Shown here one piece after another: positions 45,050 through 57,733 of a DNA stretch of 64,000 bases (its first letter is position 1; every line of letters begins with the position of its first letter). The position numbers were made by a program, and so were the translations under genes. Source of the stretch: Siphonodentalium dalli (taxonomy: Eukaryota > Mollusca > Scaphopoda > Gadilida > Siphonodentaliidae); NCBI GenBank assembly GCA_032622095.1, contig CP136066.1, positions 188,270,716 to 188,334,715 of the forward strand, read 5' to 3'. A model generated the notes under the pieces. The model ran no database searches and was not told the DNA's origin. It saw only the letters and a program-made list of their open reading frames with translations.

Positions 45050-48000
45050 AGGCTTCAGCGTATGTCAAAACTTTTCGATATATATCCTCATAGCTTCAAG
45101 CGTGATCAGATAACAGATAAAACAGACACTAATCGAACAATGAGTCCTGAGTCTGTATTCTATACCCCTTGGCGTTTTATTTACCGTTGTTTATTTACAT
45201 GTTTGGCAGATTTTATTTCTTAAGTTTACATACTATTTTGCTTAGTTGTTGAGTATATGTATATTGTTTTGAAGTTTTGAACGAGTGTAAGACCGAAGTT
45301 CAGTGGCCGATATCATGTCCATATGGACTTCATTTGACGTTAAGCAAAAGAAAAGTATAGATATTTCAAGATTTTCCCATTGTTTTCACGTATATGTCCT
45401 GTATATGTTGTAAAAAATGAAACCTTTGTTTTCTCAATGGGTGATATACGGCACATGACAATTCGTGGACCTCTCAATTGACTAATACATTTGTGTGTTT
45501 ATTTATAAGGTCATTGCCAATGGATTTAAGAAATGGAAAGTTTTAAATCTGATATAGTTAGTAGCGTATAAGCTAAAATTCAAACTGTTAACTATTTTGA
45601 ATTATACTTGAATGCATGGAATGGAATTGAATGCATGGAATGGAAACAAAAATGGTTGGGCGACATATTTATGATTATCATCTACTTGAATGCGAAACAA
45701 AACCGTAAAACAACTTCTTGTAATACTTAAAAAATAGAATATAAATATACTATGCACCACGGGAAAGATGGAATTACATTACACGACGGGTAAATATCAT
45801 AGGAATAACACCGAATATACTTAGCAGCTTTGTTCGATCCCGAATGCGACAAATGTGAATACATACTATATATTATAGGCTTAACGTTAACATTGAATGG
45901 TATGTGCCGCTTTAATGAAGAATACATTGCTAATTGTTCTACCTTTAATTCCATAACCGTGTGACGAAAAGCACGAAGGGAGAAAACGAGCTGCGATATG
46001 TTTAAGATGTACATGTGACATGTGTATCAGAGTCCAATTTATCAAAAATAAAAAGACATCGCTCATATAAACATTATTTGCAGGGAAAACTAGTGTTTTC
46101 CCAATGCATATGTTGATGATCAAATACTAAAACGGGAACGGTTTACCAAAATGTCGTCTGCTTGTTTGAAAACAAATTGTTGCCCATTAGTTTACCGGAT
46201 CGCAACTGGTCGGATGATATGGGTTAGCTTCAAAAATACATAACTCCAGATGGAGTTATTTGACTTCAACAACTTCACAAAAGGTCTCCGATTTAAAAAG
46301 ATGCATATAAATTATCTTGGACAGCAATTTTACGACAAAGTGTCGTAAACAATGTAAAATACTTATAGGTGTGACTATAATTGTGTCTTATTGCAAAACT
46401 AGAAAAGGTATAACACACGTGTATTAGATAACAAGACTGAAGAGTAATGTCAACTTTGTCATTTTTGAATTCCATATATCTGGCGTGAACGTATGGTAAA
46501 TTCATGGTATGGTAACAAGGAGATAACTCAAACATTGACTGCAGAGTTATTCCCCTTTCAAAAAAAAAAATGATTATTTGAAAACATATCACGCAAAGAA
46601 CCCGAGGCCGAACCGTGTTTTAAAGTTATGTCACATTTCAAAAATAAAAAGAGAATATTACCGGATGGTTGATGTGATATCAGACTGTCATGTGAGGATA
46701 CGATGATTTATCTTGATGACCAGTGTTTACAATCGGACCCACTCGTGCGTGCTCTTCGGATGTCGCCGGTGTAAATCAAAAGTGATTTAGTCAAAACGTT
46801 CACCGATCAAGCTTCACGTTGTATTTATGTAAATCGTAACCGAACATCAACAAGTAGTGATAAATTCGTCTCTTGTCTGAGATAGCCCAGTGAGCCAGCT
46901 TATGAATGAAATCTCGCGGTTTATCGATAACAATCAGCTGTATAAGCCACGCCTTGTGGGATTTATCTTCCGATCGAAGCTCCGCCCACGTCCGAAGCTC
47001 GTCAACGAACAATATTGAGGAATATCTGGCTCGAATTGGAACGAAGTTTCGATGGATATCTATGATTCTAAATGCCCACGGGGTCTCGACTTTTTTTCGA
47101 ATTCTATAGAAGACACCATAATTCTTCTTTATAGATGGACATAAAATATTTCATCGGATTTTAAACAGATTTAAAAAAAATAGTTTTGGACGAATATTTT
47201 CAAACAGGAAATATAGTTGATTTGAATTTGTTTGTGAAGTTTCTAACGGATATTTTAAATATGTATATAGTTTTCCTATTTTAGTTTATCTGTTTTGTCC
47301 AATAAACACATTTTGATTTGATTCTGTTGAAAACCAGTTCATTTCGATCATCACAAAACACATTTCTACGACGTAATTATTCTCGAATGGCGTTATTCTT
47401 CTCTCTTTCTGATGCAACACAACCTAAAAGTTCCTTGTCTACTTTTAATTAGTAGAAATTCGCACGTGTGTCCTATCTTTTTCTGATAAATTCTCTCTGA
47501 CAGCAAAGTAAAAAGCGTAGCTTGATCAAAAGACATGTGGAACTCGGCTTGTCATATATTTATCTGGGTGCGGAGCTCACGCTTTGAACTTCTGGGCTCA
47601 GTTTTCTGAAATCAATACCTTGATAAGAATCATAGACAAATGGCTATCTTTTACGGCCTTTCGCATTTATGAAAGCAGTCCAGATGTCTTCTTAGAATTC
47701 TTGCGAGTTTTGATTTAAGAAGACATCGTGTTAAGTAGAAAAACTGAGACTGATCGAATATTTCACCCCTCACCTAGTTAATTCAAATATTTGCCCTTTC
47801 TACTTTTTCACTGAATGGTACACTTAAATCTTAATGTTGGAACAAAATTGAATATATGAGGGGAAATGATAATGTATAAAATCGTTTTTGTACATGTCAT
47901 TCATTTAAATATTAAGTAACGCTGGATATAAAACAAATTGCCAATTTAATACAGTTCAGTCAGTTTCCCCATGCAGTATCGCAGACATATGGAACTTATA

Positions 48001-48555
48001 ACTTCATGAATCATCATATAAATTTAAAAACATTCATAAACCAAGCTGGTTTTCTATGAATAAACTACGTCAAAAGTAAATGACTATTTGGATAGCGAAA
48101 ACATAAATAAAGTCACATATGACGAGAATCTCGATTGTGCAACTATTTAACAAGAGTTGTTAATTTTTTCGACACAAATTTCCACGAAACTTTATGCAGG
48201 TGGCTTGTTCATATGCACCATACGAATATAACACAGGCGACAGTGTATGGTTCGATTTACTTATTGAGGTGATCTGGACAGCATGAATCATTCAACGTGA
48301 GTTTATCTGCATTCACATTAAGGCAAGATTGTGTAACTTTATCGAATAGTACTGAATTGACTTTTTACCCAGCCACACTACATAATTTTAAAGTGTGTAG
48401 GCTATTATGTTTAATTTGGATATATTCAGAACATAAACAAATCGACGTGGTCCGGGAAAAAGTTTTCTTCTTTATTTTCTGGGTATTATTCCTAATTGTA
48501 CAAACATAGGAAAGGAGTATTCACGTGATGCTGATATTGTACCAACACAAATATA
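45050..48555. other. Upstream flank of Meis, no gene recognised
   Basis: AT-rich DNA with several short open frames on both strands that overlap each other and match nothing I know. A CCAATAAACACATTTTGATT tail near 47299-47325 looks like a retroelement 3' end. This is the natural place to look for Meis cis-regulation, but no element can be named from sequence alone. Confidence 0.5.
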
Positions 48556-48560
48556 ATGTT

Positions 48561-48904
48561 GCTACACTAAATCGGGTCATTTATGGGACCATCTCCTTTT
48601 AGACTCAACAGAATATATGCAACATATGAACGAATTTGAGCCATGGATTAGTGCAAATATACATTCATGTGCTTTACGAACGATATAAAACAACATGGTA
48701 AATATAACGAAAATGAGTTTATGACTCCAGCCATTTATTCATTTGTATTATATTTACCATGTTGTTTGCATCGTTCATAGACCACATGTGTGTATTTTGC
48801 ACTAATCCATGGCTCGAATTCATTCATTTGTTGCATATATTCTGTTGAATAAAAAGGAGATGGTCTGTTATATTGCCATATTTAGTGTACAGTACCACTT
48901 TAAA
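48561..48904. mobile_element. Palindromic MITE (same family as 36.8 kb), left end truncated
   Basis: It begins at TACACTAAATCGGGTC and runs through ATGGGACCATCTCCTTTT to the inverse end ...AGTGTACAGTACCACTTTAA. Both arms contain the CCATGGATTAGTGCAAA / TTGCACTAATCCATGG pair. It lacks the first AGGGGCACTG of the family. Confidence 0.8.
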
Positions 48905-49581
48905 GACATGTTGTGGACTTATTTTATGAATAAAACTGATAAATTAGTATCCAAACAATATCCCCGTTGGAGTAATTCCAACGACATCGACTGATCCATT
49001 TAAGAGAACACAAGGGCTGAACTACTCAAATATATTTAAAAAAATTAATCGGGACGATTTATTGGACATTAACATTACGGCCATAATAGTCACTGTACGT
49101 GTAATTTGTTTATAACAATAGCGCCATTTTCAGACTACTTGGATATCAAAATTTATGAAAATAACTTATTTTGGCATGAGTATTTGCAGTCGACAGGAGT
49201 ATTTGTTACTCCGTTCTGAACACTCCAGTTGAGTGTTTCACATCACTTTAATTTACGTCATTTCTGTCTGTGTGAGGCTACCAGAGCATCCCCCTGCATT
49301 AGTGTTCAGTGGTATTCTGTTTGCAGTATAACAGTTCAGAACCAAACAATTATATCAAAGTAGCTGGAAAAATAGTAAGAAACATTCTCCGTCTTCGTTT
49401 TCTCGCTAATTTCTGTACACAACACACGAAAAGCTAGAGTCACGTGATGTTGGTTATGAATGCACACATATTGATGGAACCACCACGCTTTATACCTATC
49501 ACAATGACGTTAGGTCTCGCTCCCAATCAGCCAATCTCTCAATCATTTCCCTGATTAAGAAGCCTCACAGTAATGGAAGTA

Positions 49582-50512
49582 ATATGCATCTTGATGTGCC
49601 GCTGCTGTGGAGGGGGTCAAATACAATATAGACGAGATACAGAACGTAATGTGCATATTTCTGTGCCAGTGCTATGGAGGGGGTCAAACACAATATAGAC
49701 AAGACACAAAACGTAATGTTCATCTTGATGTGCCGCCGCAGTGCATGGAGAGTATGTCAACTACATTATATAGACGAGGTACGCACGTAATACGCAGCTT
49801 GTTTGCCAGTGCTCTGGGGGGGGGGGGGTCAACTACATTAGATATATAGGCGAGACACAAAACTTAACTTGCAGCAATGTACAGCCTTATTTACCAGTGC
49901 CGCGGAGGGGAGGGATCAACTACAATAGATAGACGAAACAAAACTTAATGTACAGCAGGTTCACCTATCTGCTGCGGAAAAAAAGGGGGGGGGGGGTGTC
50001 AAATACAATATGTAGCCTCGTGTGTCAGTGCTGTGGAGGGGGTCAAATACAAAAGAGATACGAGATAGATAACGGAATTTGCAGCTTCATGTGCCGGATC
50101 TGTGGAGTAGGTGGGTGTCAAATACAAGAGATAAGACGATACACATAATGTGCCGGTGCTGTGGTGGGGGCCAATTAAACTGAGACCAAATATAGGACAT
50201 ATGTAGCTTGTGTATATTTGCAATAGAGGGGGTCAAATAAGGAGACGAGACGTATATAGCAAGTAAGTTGCAATTTGTTGTATACTGTTGTCGTAGAGTG
50301 ACTCAAATACAATAAGACGAGACAAAGATGGTGATATGCAACTAGATGTAACGGTGCTGTGGAGGGCGCCATTATAACAAGGTTGTGAGAAACGGTCAGT
50401 AATATGCAGTTCGATGTACCGTCATGTGTGTGGGGGGGGGGGGGGTAAATACAATATACGACACAGAAAATGTTGTACCGGTGCTATGGAGGGCGCCTAT
50501 ATAACAAAATGT
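49582..50512. repeat. Diverged minisatellite, roughly 75-95 bp units
   Basis: About eleven or more copies contain GTGC(C/T)(A/G)(C/G)TGCTGTGGAGGGGGTCAAAT followed by ACAATATAGACGAGA(T/C)A and an ACGTAATGTGCA-type end. Unit length varies and G runs of 10-14 bases are inserted in several units. Open frames across the array are chance frames. Confidence 0.8.
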
Positions 50513-50783
50513 ACTTCCTCAACGTTGTGGATAGCCCATGGGGAATGTCTCCACCCTACCAATCCGCAACAACTCCACCCCACGATTTCGACTTGAAAGA
50601 TGGTTTTTAGCTCTTGCGTAGTACACTCTACGAATTATTTCATCGCTCTGGTGCCAAAGGTATTTCTTTCTCAGTCCATATTGGACATTTGGGTGAGTGG
50701 CATCGTGCTGTAGAAACAAAAAACAAAATACAGGAAATGGGAGGATGATACACGAAAGAAAGCAAATCAGTGTCAGATAATTT

Positions 50784-50935
50784 CCCCATAGGCCTACCGC
50801 AAATAATCAACAACTGTTCCAATACCAGCACCGATTATCGTCCTAACGACACCCTTCTATCTCCCATAGGCCTACCGCAAACGATCAACAACTGTTACTA
50901 GACTAACAATGATTATCGTACTAACGAGGGCAGTT
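50784..50935. repeat. 79-bp tandem duplication
   Basis: CCCATAGGCCTACCGCAAAT starts a unit at 50784 and recurs at 50863. Both continue ATCAACAACTGTT and end GATTATCGT(C/A)CTAACGA. Confidence 0.85.
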
Positions 50936-50999
50936 TGCAATAGTATTTATGGAACACCAACTCCGAAAAGCTGAGTAAGGAAACCAACAATTAGGTACC

Positions 51000-52400
51000 A
51001 ATCGAGAAGTTGAGTAGCTTGATTCGTCTGACTTCTGCCTCTTTCAATATCGCAGTTTATAAAACTATATATAACCCAACGTCATATTTGGTAATTACGA
51101 TGAATATTTGGTCGGGAACATATTGGATCGCGTTTTCGTTTTGAGGATATGAAATTAATATTATATATCTTTGGATGGAATATTCAAAATCAGAGACAAA
51201 ATTTATTCTTGTCAGAAGAACTGACTGGAGCTTCCTGAATTTTTGCGAAAATCATGCATTCTCTTAAATATGTGGGGTGATGTCTTATCCCCCAACTTTG
51301 GTCAAAACTTTCATCAGTTGGAAATGTCATGCCTGACACAACATTAGTTGGATAATTCACACCACATATATATATATAGGTTGAAATTTTCTCATTGTTG
51401 GATTTTCCAACCAGTAATTAGTGGGGAGTGTGTTGTTTTTTTTACCAACAGCAGCATGTGTTTCTACAGTCTTAGTAAACCAGCGCGTCTAGCAATTGTA
51501 CTTCGAAATTTATTTACGACTGGTGTTTCTACTTTTAGTCAAAATGTTGGTGTGAATGGCTATCAGTTGGAAATTGATAAACCTTATGGGATGTCAGTTT
51601 GGACATTTCGAACTTGAAACTTTGAGGTACCAGTTGGTTATGTTCCAAACAAAGGGGGCGGGTGCAAACAGATTTTCGCCAACATGGGAGTTTGGTCTGA
51701 TTGAAGGGTGATGCAGTTGGAAATTTGAAGGTGGACACCACCCAGCGGAGACCCTCTAGCTACGCCCCTGTTCCTAATCACCGTGAGAGTCTCTACATAT
51801 ATAGACTCCCGGTAATTGTAGTATACACGACAGGCAGAATGCGTAAATATTTGCTTGCACAATTTAAAATCTGTTGATGATATCAAAACATCGTGTCGAA
51901 TCACTTGACCTTTAGGTGGGGTCAGGGTTACCGTCATATCATCATAAACCATAGCTTCCCCACGTGGTCCGCCACGTATGTGAGTAGAAAGTGAACGTGA
52001 TTTTAACGGTGAAGTTAGTTTAAATGTAGCAAAATCGTGCCATTTCCGCTGATTAAACAAATAAAACCACAAGAAAAGTGATTAAAATTTCATATTAAAA
52101 TGTGTTTCATATCTTGGGGAATGATTTTATTTAGAAATAATATTTATTTATTTATACAGGGCTGGCCGAGACGTCAGGCAAGGCAACCGCGTCCTTGATT
52201 TATGAAGAACGCTGGTTGTTGAGATAAATTATTTATCCCAGAGTCCCACTTTGCTATCATTCAACACAATCGTATGGAGAAGTCGACACCTTCTATTTAC
52301 AACTATCTACCTCTCTGTTGCGACCATGAAATAAACAAAGAGAAGGGAATACTTCGTATAATGACGTACATAAGTATATCAGTCAGAAACAGTTTGTTTC
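51000..52400. other. No gene recognised; possible diverged repeat
   Basis: A minus-strand frame (51638-52072) contains NRGVARGSPLGGVHLQ, a kind of sequence common in transposon-derived frames. An AGTTGGAAAT motif recurs near 51316, 51564 and 51713. Boundaries cannot be set. Confidence 0.3.
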
Positions 52401-52406
52401 ATGCTC

Positions 52407-52466
52407 AAAACAAACCGGAGTTCACAAAACAAACCGGAGTTCACAAAACAAACCGGAGTTCACAAG
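52407..52466. repeat. 19-bp tandem repeat, three copies
   Basis: CAAACCGGAGTTCACAAAA is repeated at 52411, 52430 and 52449 with almost no divergence. Confidence 0.95.
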
Positions 52467-52607
52467 AAATACGGTGCCACTAAGTAGCATTGATGTGTTC
52501 ACGAAACATTGATAAACTCGGCTCCATGTGCTATGAACAATACTTTCCATGGTCACAGCAATTTGCCAATTTTTTTTAATTTTTTTCCCGCACAGAAGTA
52601 ATATAAA

Positions 52608-52979
52608 CGCTCTTTATTTATACCATATCAGGAATAGACTAACACGGAACGCTCTTTTCTGCCCCATGCCGTGCAAATGGCTGTTTTTGTTTCTGACCCA
52701 AACACAGCGTTCAAAGTTGTATATATTTTTTATTTCAATGTGTCTTTCTGTGACATATAATGCTCGTAGAAAGGTACCGCGTGGTTCTGACAAGTATTTA
52801 TCGACCTATTTTGATACCGGGAAATGTTCAAAAGCGAATTTGGAGCGCAAACAGCTAAGTGGCTTTCATATGCTGTTTTTTTCTTCATCTGGGGGTATTA
52901 TGAATTCTGCAGTATACTTCAGTGTGGGGGAGGGGCGTTACCTGTTAGTCTGTTCCTTATATGGCAAAAATAAAGAGCG
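52608..52979. mobile_element. MITE with CGCTCTTTATTT terminal repeats
   Basis: CGCTCTTTATTT at 52608-52619 is matched by AAATAAAGAGCG at 52968-52979. The left 80 bp recurs inverted at about 58393-58470, and CGCTCTTTATTT-like ends also occur near 34880 and 54168. A 160-codon open frame over this element has no recognisable domain and is taken as spurious. Confidence 0.65.
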
Positions 52980-54404
52980 GTTGTCTCCCTTACGTCATAC
53001 GTGTGTTTATTACCGCCATTTCCGAAGATAAAAATACATAAATGACTGGATCGATATATATATATAATTTTAGAACATTGTTAAAGAAAAAATAACAAAG
53101 AGATAACCATGTAAACTCGAAAACGAACAAATTGTTCAATTCTGATGTATAGAGCTACACATAGCATGATGGATACTTCATGCATGGTAAGAACTCGAAT
53201 GGGTATCAAGCCTTTCATTGTGACGTCTGTATTAATGTAAAGCCATGTACGTATGTTTAATACGGGGACTATATATAAGAGTGAGTCAAACTCGCTCCTT
53301 CAATAAATATGCTATGTAATGCTCAAATGGCGACTTGAGTTCAAACGGCCATCGTAAAATATTCATCATATTGAATTACACAGGACGAAAACCATATTTT
53401 AGAAAAACTCGTCTAGAGCATTCGGGGCAATCAGTGATACAATCAAGGACCAAACTGTAAAAATGCCAATGATTGACAATCTGGTCCTGTCACCTTCAGC
53501 CATCTTGGACAATGAAGGATTTTAATTGAGCAAGAGGCATATCTTAATTAACAAATCTCTCAATAGTAATAACCAGATTGGAAGCACCCTCGGGGCATAC
53601 GGATGCAAGGGCTGTCTGGAACTTTCTTATATATGGGGTTAAATGAATATCAGGCGACCAAAACATTATTCTTTTTCGCATTACTAAATCTTTCATAGCT
53701 AAAACAAAGCGTTTTGATCAAACCCAGGTATCATGGTAAGTTTCGCCATCAAACTCTCTAAATTAAAGTTTTTTCTTTATTACCGAGTTTTGAATACAGG
53801 TGAAAACTTGACATCCACAGCACGCTGCACTGATGTTTATAAACAGTTTGTGTTGTATCTGATATGGTTTTTTTATATATATTCTGTGGTTGTATCAGAA
53901 GATGGGCAAGTTGTAAGTTCTGCAAATTGTGACTTGATCGCTATGTATAGGGGGAGAAATAATGGTGAAATTGTTGTGCTGTTCCACTATCGGGGGGGGG
54001 GGGGGGTGTAATGGTATTTATGATCACCTGTCGAATAAGGGAAGCGAACGAGTGTTCTGCCCACAAAAAAGGGTTTCATAATACTTTTGAATATTATAAA
54101 AGCTATATGTTTTACATCATGTGATTAAACTAGTTCGGAAATACTAGGATAAAGCTAAACAATGACGCTCTTTATTTATTGTCACATGGTGTAGAAAAAA
54201 GACGATAATATCTACCACGTCAGTGTGTTTTACCGAGCCATTATGTATAGTCCATGGATGTGTATTTTATGTACTTATCTACCTATATACGTTGATCCCC
54301 GGAAAGTGATACAAAGCAAACAAATACTAGGTTTTATTTTAATCGTCGAAATTATGAGGCATTCAAAATATTTCATCACATTGACTTACGTGGAGCTGTT
54401 ATAG

Positions 54405-54718
54405 GAGGGAAAGGGGACTAACTTTAACCCGGATTCCGGAACTGAATCAAGACGACAGGTATGCAAACGCGCAGCCTTTCGAAATCCGGATTCACTTGTA
54501 TGAGCCAGTCGTCTGTTTGCAACCATGGGAAGCCCGGATTCGTGGCTGGGACCTCTAGCTAGCCGATAAAGTCACATACAACGGCGATATAATGCGAAAA
54601 TGTCACATAATAGTGATTTTAAAGCAATTTTAAAAAGTGGGTCGGATCCTGAATCCGGGAAAAAGCACTGTTTCGGCCAAATCCGGAAATCCGGATTAAA
54701 GTTAGTCCCGAGGGAAAG
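54405..54718. mobile_element. MULE-like MITE with perfect 9-bp target duplication
   Basis: The 296-bp element 54414-54709 starts GGGACTAACTTTAACCCGGA and ends in the inverse ...TCCGGATTAAAGTTAGTCCC. GAGGGAAAG occurs exactly on both sides (54405-54413 and 54710-54718). A 9-bp duplication with G-starting terminal repeats fits Mutator-like elements. No coding capacity. Confidence 0.85.
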
Positions 54719-55414
54719 TACTGCACTTGTCTGCATTGCATGCCTCTAAACGAATCGTGATCGTAAAACTGTCATTGGTGAGCCTTCTAGACAGGTGACA
54801 ATTGACCAATATTGCAGAACAAAACATCTGATTACGTGAGAGCTATATCTTAATTACAAATTCCTGCTGATCACTATCTTAATGACCACTGGACTAGGAT
54901 CAGTTATCGAAAACAAAACAAACACAATGTAACAATCATAAAAAGGGTTTACGTAAATAATCCACTGAAAACCAAAATAGGAGCCAAATTTGTGGTTAGT
55001 TAATGTTCTGGGGTTTTAGCTATATATATTCTGAAACGTGAAGTATGTGTGAAAATCTACTAAATGGTGCCATTACGCTGACGAATGATGTGTGTGAGTC
55101 ATATTTGTCAAAAATAGTGCATAAATTGTTTGAATAATAAACGCTCATTGTGTTCTATATCCTGTTATAAACGAAACGCTGCTCGGAGAAATATACAAAA
55201 TTTAATAAACATTCTTATGTGGGTTGAATAAGGATAACATGTTTCATCAACATCCAAAAACAATATAATCATTTTCAACCGATTTTTAGGTAGGCTTACA
55301 TATGTAATATATTAACCGATTTTAGGTAGGCTTACATAAATAATATTTTAATATTGTTTCATTTCTTTTCGTCATTTGATCTCACGACGTATTTTGAATA
55401 ATATAAAATAAATT

Positions 55415-55790
55415 CTTATGATCGTTGTTCAAGTCTTTATTCATTCACCATTGTACATACATAAGTGATATATACATGTAATGGTATTAGAATATATATA
55501 ATCATAAGTATAACGGTCAGTACACAACAATAGTTTTGAAATAGAAAAGAAAGTGACGTGGAATGCAATGATTAAGTTATCCAGGAGAGCAGTTTGCAGT
55601 TTCATTAATAAGTCGGATAAACTTACATAACTTTCTCATAATATGTGTCTTACTATTAGCTAACAGAATTTTGAATTTCTTTTCATTGTGATTTCTGACA
55701 TATGATTTTGGTAAATAAAGATGTCTTTCACGGGCAAAAAACTCGCATTCAAAAATAACATGGTATTCATTCAAAGTACAGATCTGACGC
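55415..55790 (-). mobile_element. LINE ORF2 C-terminal fragment and 3' end
   Basis: The minus-strand frame ending at 55577 reads LNEYHVIFECEFFARERHLY, LPKSYVRNHNEKKFKILLAN and IMRKLCKFIRLINE. It aligns with the 3.4 kb fragment (xEYHxxxxC...R..Y.PK.Y..N.N...F..LL). Upstream a TAA interrupts the frame, while an adjacent frame (CNKGVRS) continues it, so a frameshift is likely. AATAAA (complement of 55436-55441) marks the 3' end. Confidence 0.75.
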
Positions 55791-56750
55791 CTTTATTACA
55801 ATCATGCGATGCTTGTTCTCATATCTCTTCCACGTCATGCTTTCCTCATGTTATATTGATATCATTTTAATACAATTATTTCATCGTGTACAAATTTGGG
55901 GATAACAAATACTGTTAAAACCAACAATATATCATTGTGAATCAACTGCAACAGAAATATCAATAATTTGCCGATTCCCATTCAGCAGAAAGCTGCACAT
56001 GAATTCATAAATGAAATATGGTCATTCATGGGGCATGTGCCGGTCCGTCCGCCCCGCGCCGGAGGGCTAATATGTCCGTATTTTCTTGTTATCCATTTGA
56101 GTGACATGTGCTGATCCTCATCGCGATATCATTAGCGATAATAATCTGTCGTTATCCCGAATCAAGATATATCGATGGCCCGATTATAAGTTTTTTGTTT
56201 TTCGACTCGACTCGAGAGTGACAGGTCCGTCTGGCCACCGCTGACAGCTTTACGAGGCGATGTGCCTGGCCATCCCGATTAAATCTCTATTAATATAGCT
56301 GTCCATGCTATAACGGTAAACCTGAAACAATTTTCTCAACATATGCAGGCATTATTCAGGGCCGAGAACATACGTCATAATTTGCACGAAAAATGGCGGC
56401 AAGACATACGCCTGTGGATTTCAACATTAGTTTGTTTTCTATATTTTCCTAAGATACCAGCAAGCTATTATTATCATTTTATATTCCTCCAATATCACGA
56501 AGAGTTACAAACATATGTACAGACTATAGACGTCTATATAATGGTTTTGGAAGTAGATACACACATAACAATATTCTATATACACGTACATACAAATCAT
56601 ACAACCATCGTGCATGCATGTTTAAACAAACAATATATGAAATTAAGGCATCATGGGTTATTCTTTTAAATGGAAGATGAATTACGCCGTACTGTGTTCT
56701 TGCAGACGTGATCACCCGGATATATCGGCTTTTAAATTTAACTGCATTAA

Positions 56751-57039
56751 AGGTGTAATGTACGTCAAATCGGGCCACCTATGGGACTTTCCTCGATCAC
56801 ACCCACCACAATACATGCAACAAATGAACGAACCAGAGCCATCGAAACCAGTGCAAGACAGACTCATGCGAACGATGCAAACAACATGTCAACTACAATA
56901 AAAATGAGTTTATGACTCGAGTCATAAACCCATTCTCACAACAATCACCATGCCGCCCCCACCGCACACAGAGCCCGCGAGCGCACTACACACCAATCCA
57001 TGGCCCAAACCCATCCACCTACTGCACACATTCTGCCCA
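56751..57039. mobile_element. Palindromic MITE copy with massive T-to-C change
   Basis: It has the family start after TTAA, the arm landmarks (ATGCAACAAATGAACGA, ACGATGCAAACAACATG, AATCCATGGC) and a perfect central GAGTTTATGACTCGAGTCAT-like palindrome. Most T positions of the sister copies are C here, especially in the right arm at 56929-57037. The right end is cut by another element at about 57038. Confidence 0.8.
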
Positions 57040-57512
57040 GACGGTTCTCGTGGAAATAAGCTCATATGGGTATTACTTAGATATGAAATAAGCCCTATAT
57101 GGACCTAAATATTCAACGAAATATAAGTTACATATGGACTTATTTCAGTTCAAATAAGTTCATTTCGGCGTTATTTGACCGAATTACCAGATGTATGCTC
57201 TTTATAATTTGTTTTCATTGTGGCTCGCGCCATAACACGGAGTAATGTCTATGGGCTTATTTCAGAATCAAATAAGTCAATCGTGAACCTCTGTGAATAT
57301 TTAGGTCCAATATGAACTTATTTGATTATTTAGGTCCAATATGAAGTATTATGAACCTATTTAAATATTTAGGTCCAATATGAACATATTTGAATATTTA
57401 GGTTCAATATGGACCTATTTGAATATTTAGGTCCAATATCAACCTATTTGAATATTTAGGTCCAATATCAACCTATTTGAATATTTAGATCCAATATTAA
57501 CCTATTTGAATG
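57038..57512 (+). mobile_element. Minisatellite-bearing element, copy A
   Basis: It starts CAGACGGTTCTCGTGGAAAT, a variant of the family end CAGCCTGTTCTCGTGAAAAT. The GTGGCTCGCGCCATAACACG block and TTATTTCAGAATCAAATAAG follow, then about eight 29-bp units (AATATTTAGGTCCAATATGA plus ACCTATTTG) from about 57290 to 57512. Confidence 0.75.
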
Positions 57513-57515
57513 AGG

Positions 57516-57733
57516 ATAGGTTGACTATTCCAACAACTCATCTCAGATGCTGCAAAAATCGAATATCGAACAGATATATTTTAATGGGATTTTGATGTTT
57601 AAATTTCAGAACCTCCAAAAATGGTGACCGAAGTCACTTTAACAGTTTTATCTTCTCAACCGTCATATTTATATGGGGACGGGATTAGAACATCATAGTG
57701 AGCTATAGCACAAATTGGTGCATAGCTAATTCG
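57516..57733. other. No feature recognised between repeat copies
   Basis: Sequence between copies A and B shows no open frame or repeat that I can name. Confidence 0.4.

Noticed and set aside
49582-50512. CRISPR-like array
   Set aside because: The units are tandem and diverged throughout, without constant repeats separated by unique spacers, and the genome is eukaryotic.
51638-52072. 144-codon minus-strand frame with a GVARGSPLGG segment
   Set aside because: Such segments recur in transposon-derived sequence; no complete domain is visible and no gene structure surrounds it.
52549-53031. 160-codon plus-strand frame, the longest in the window
   Set aside because: It coincides with a MITE bounded by CGCTCTTTATTT repeats and has no recognisable protein features. 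Other copies of the family do not conserve it in this window.
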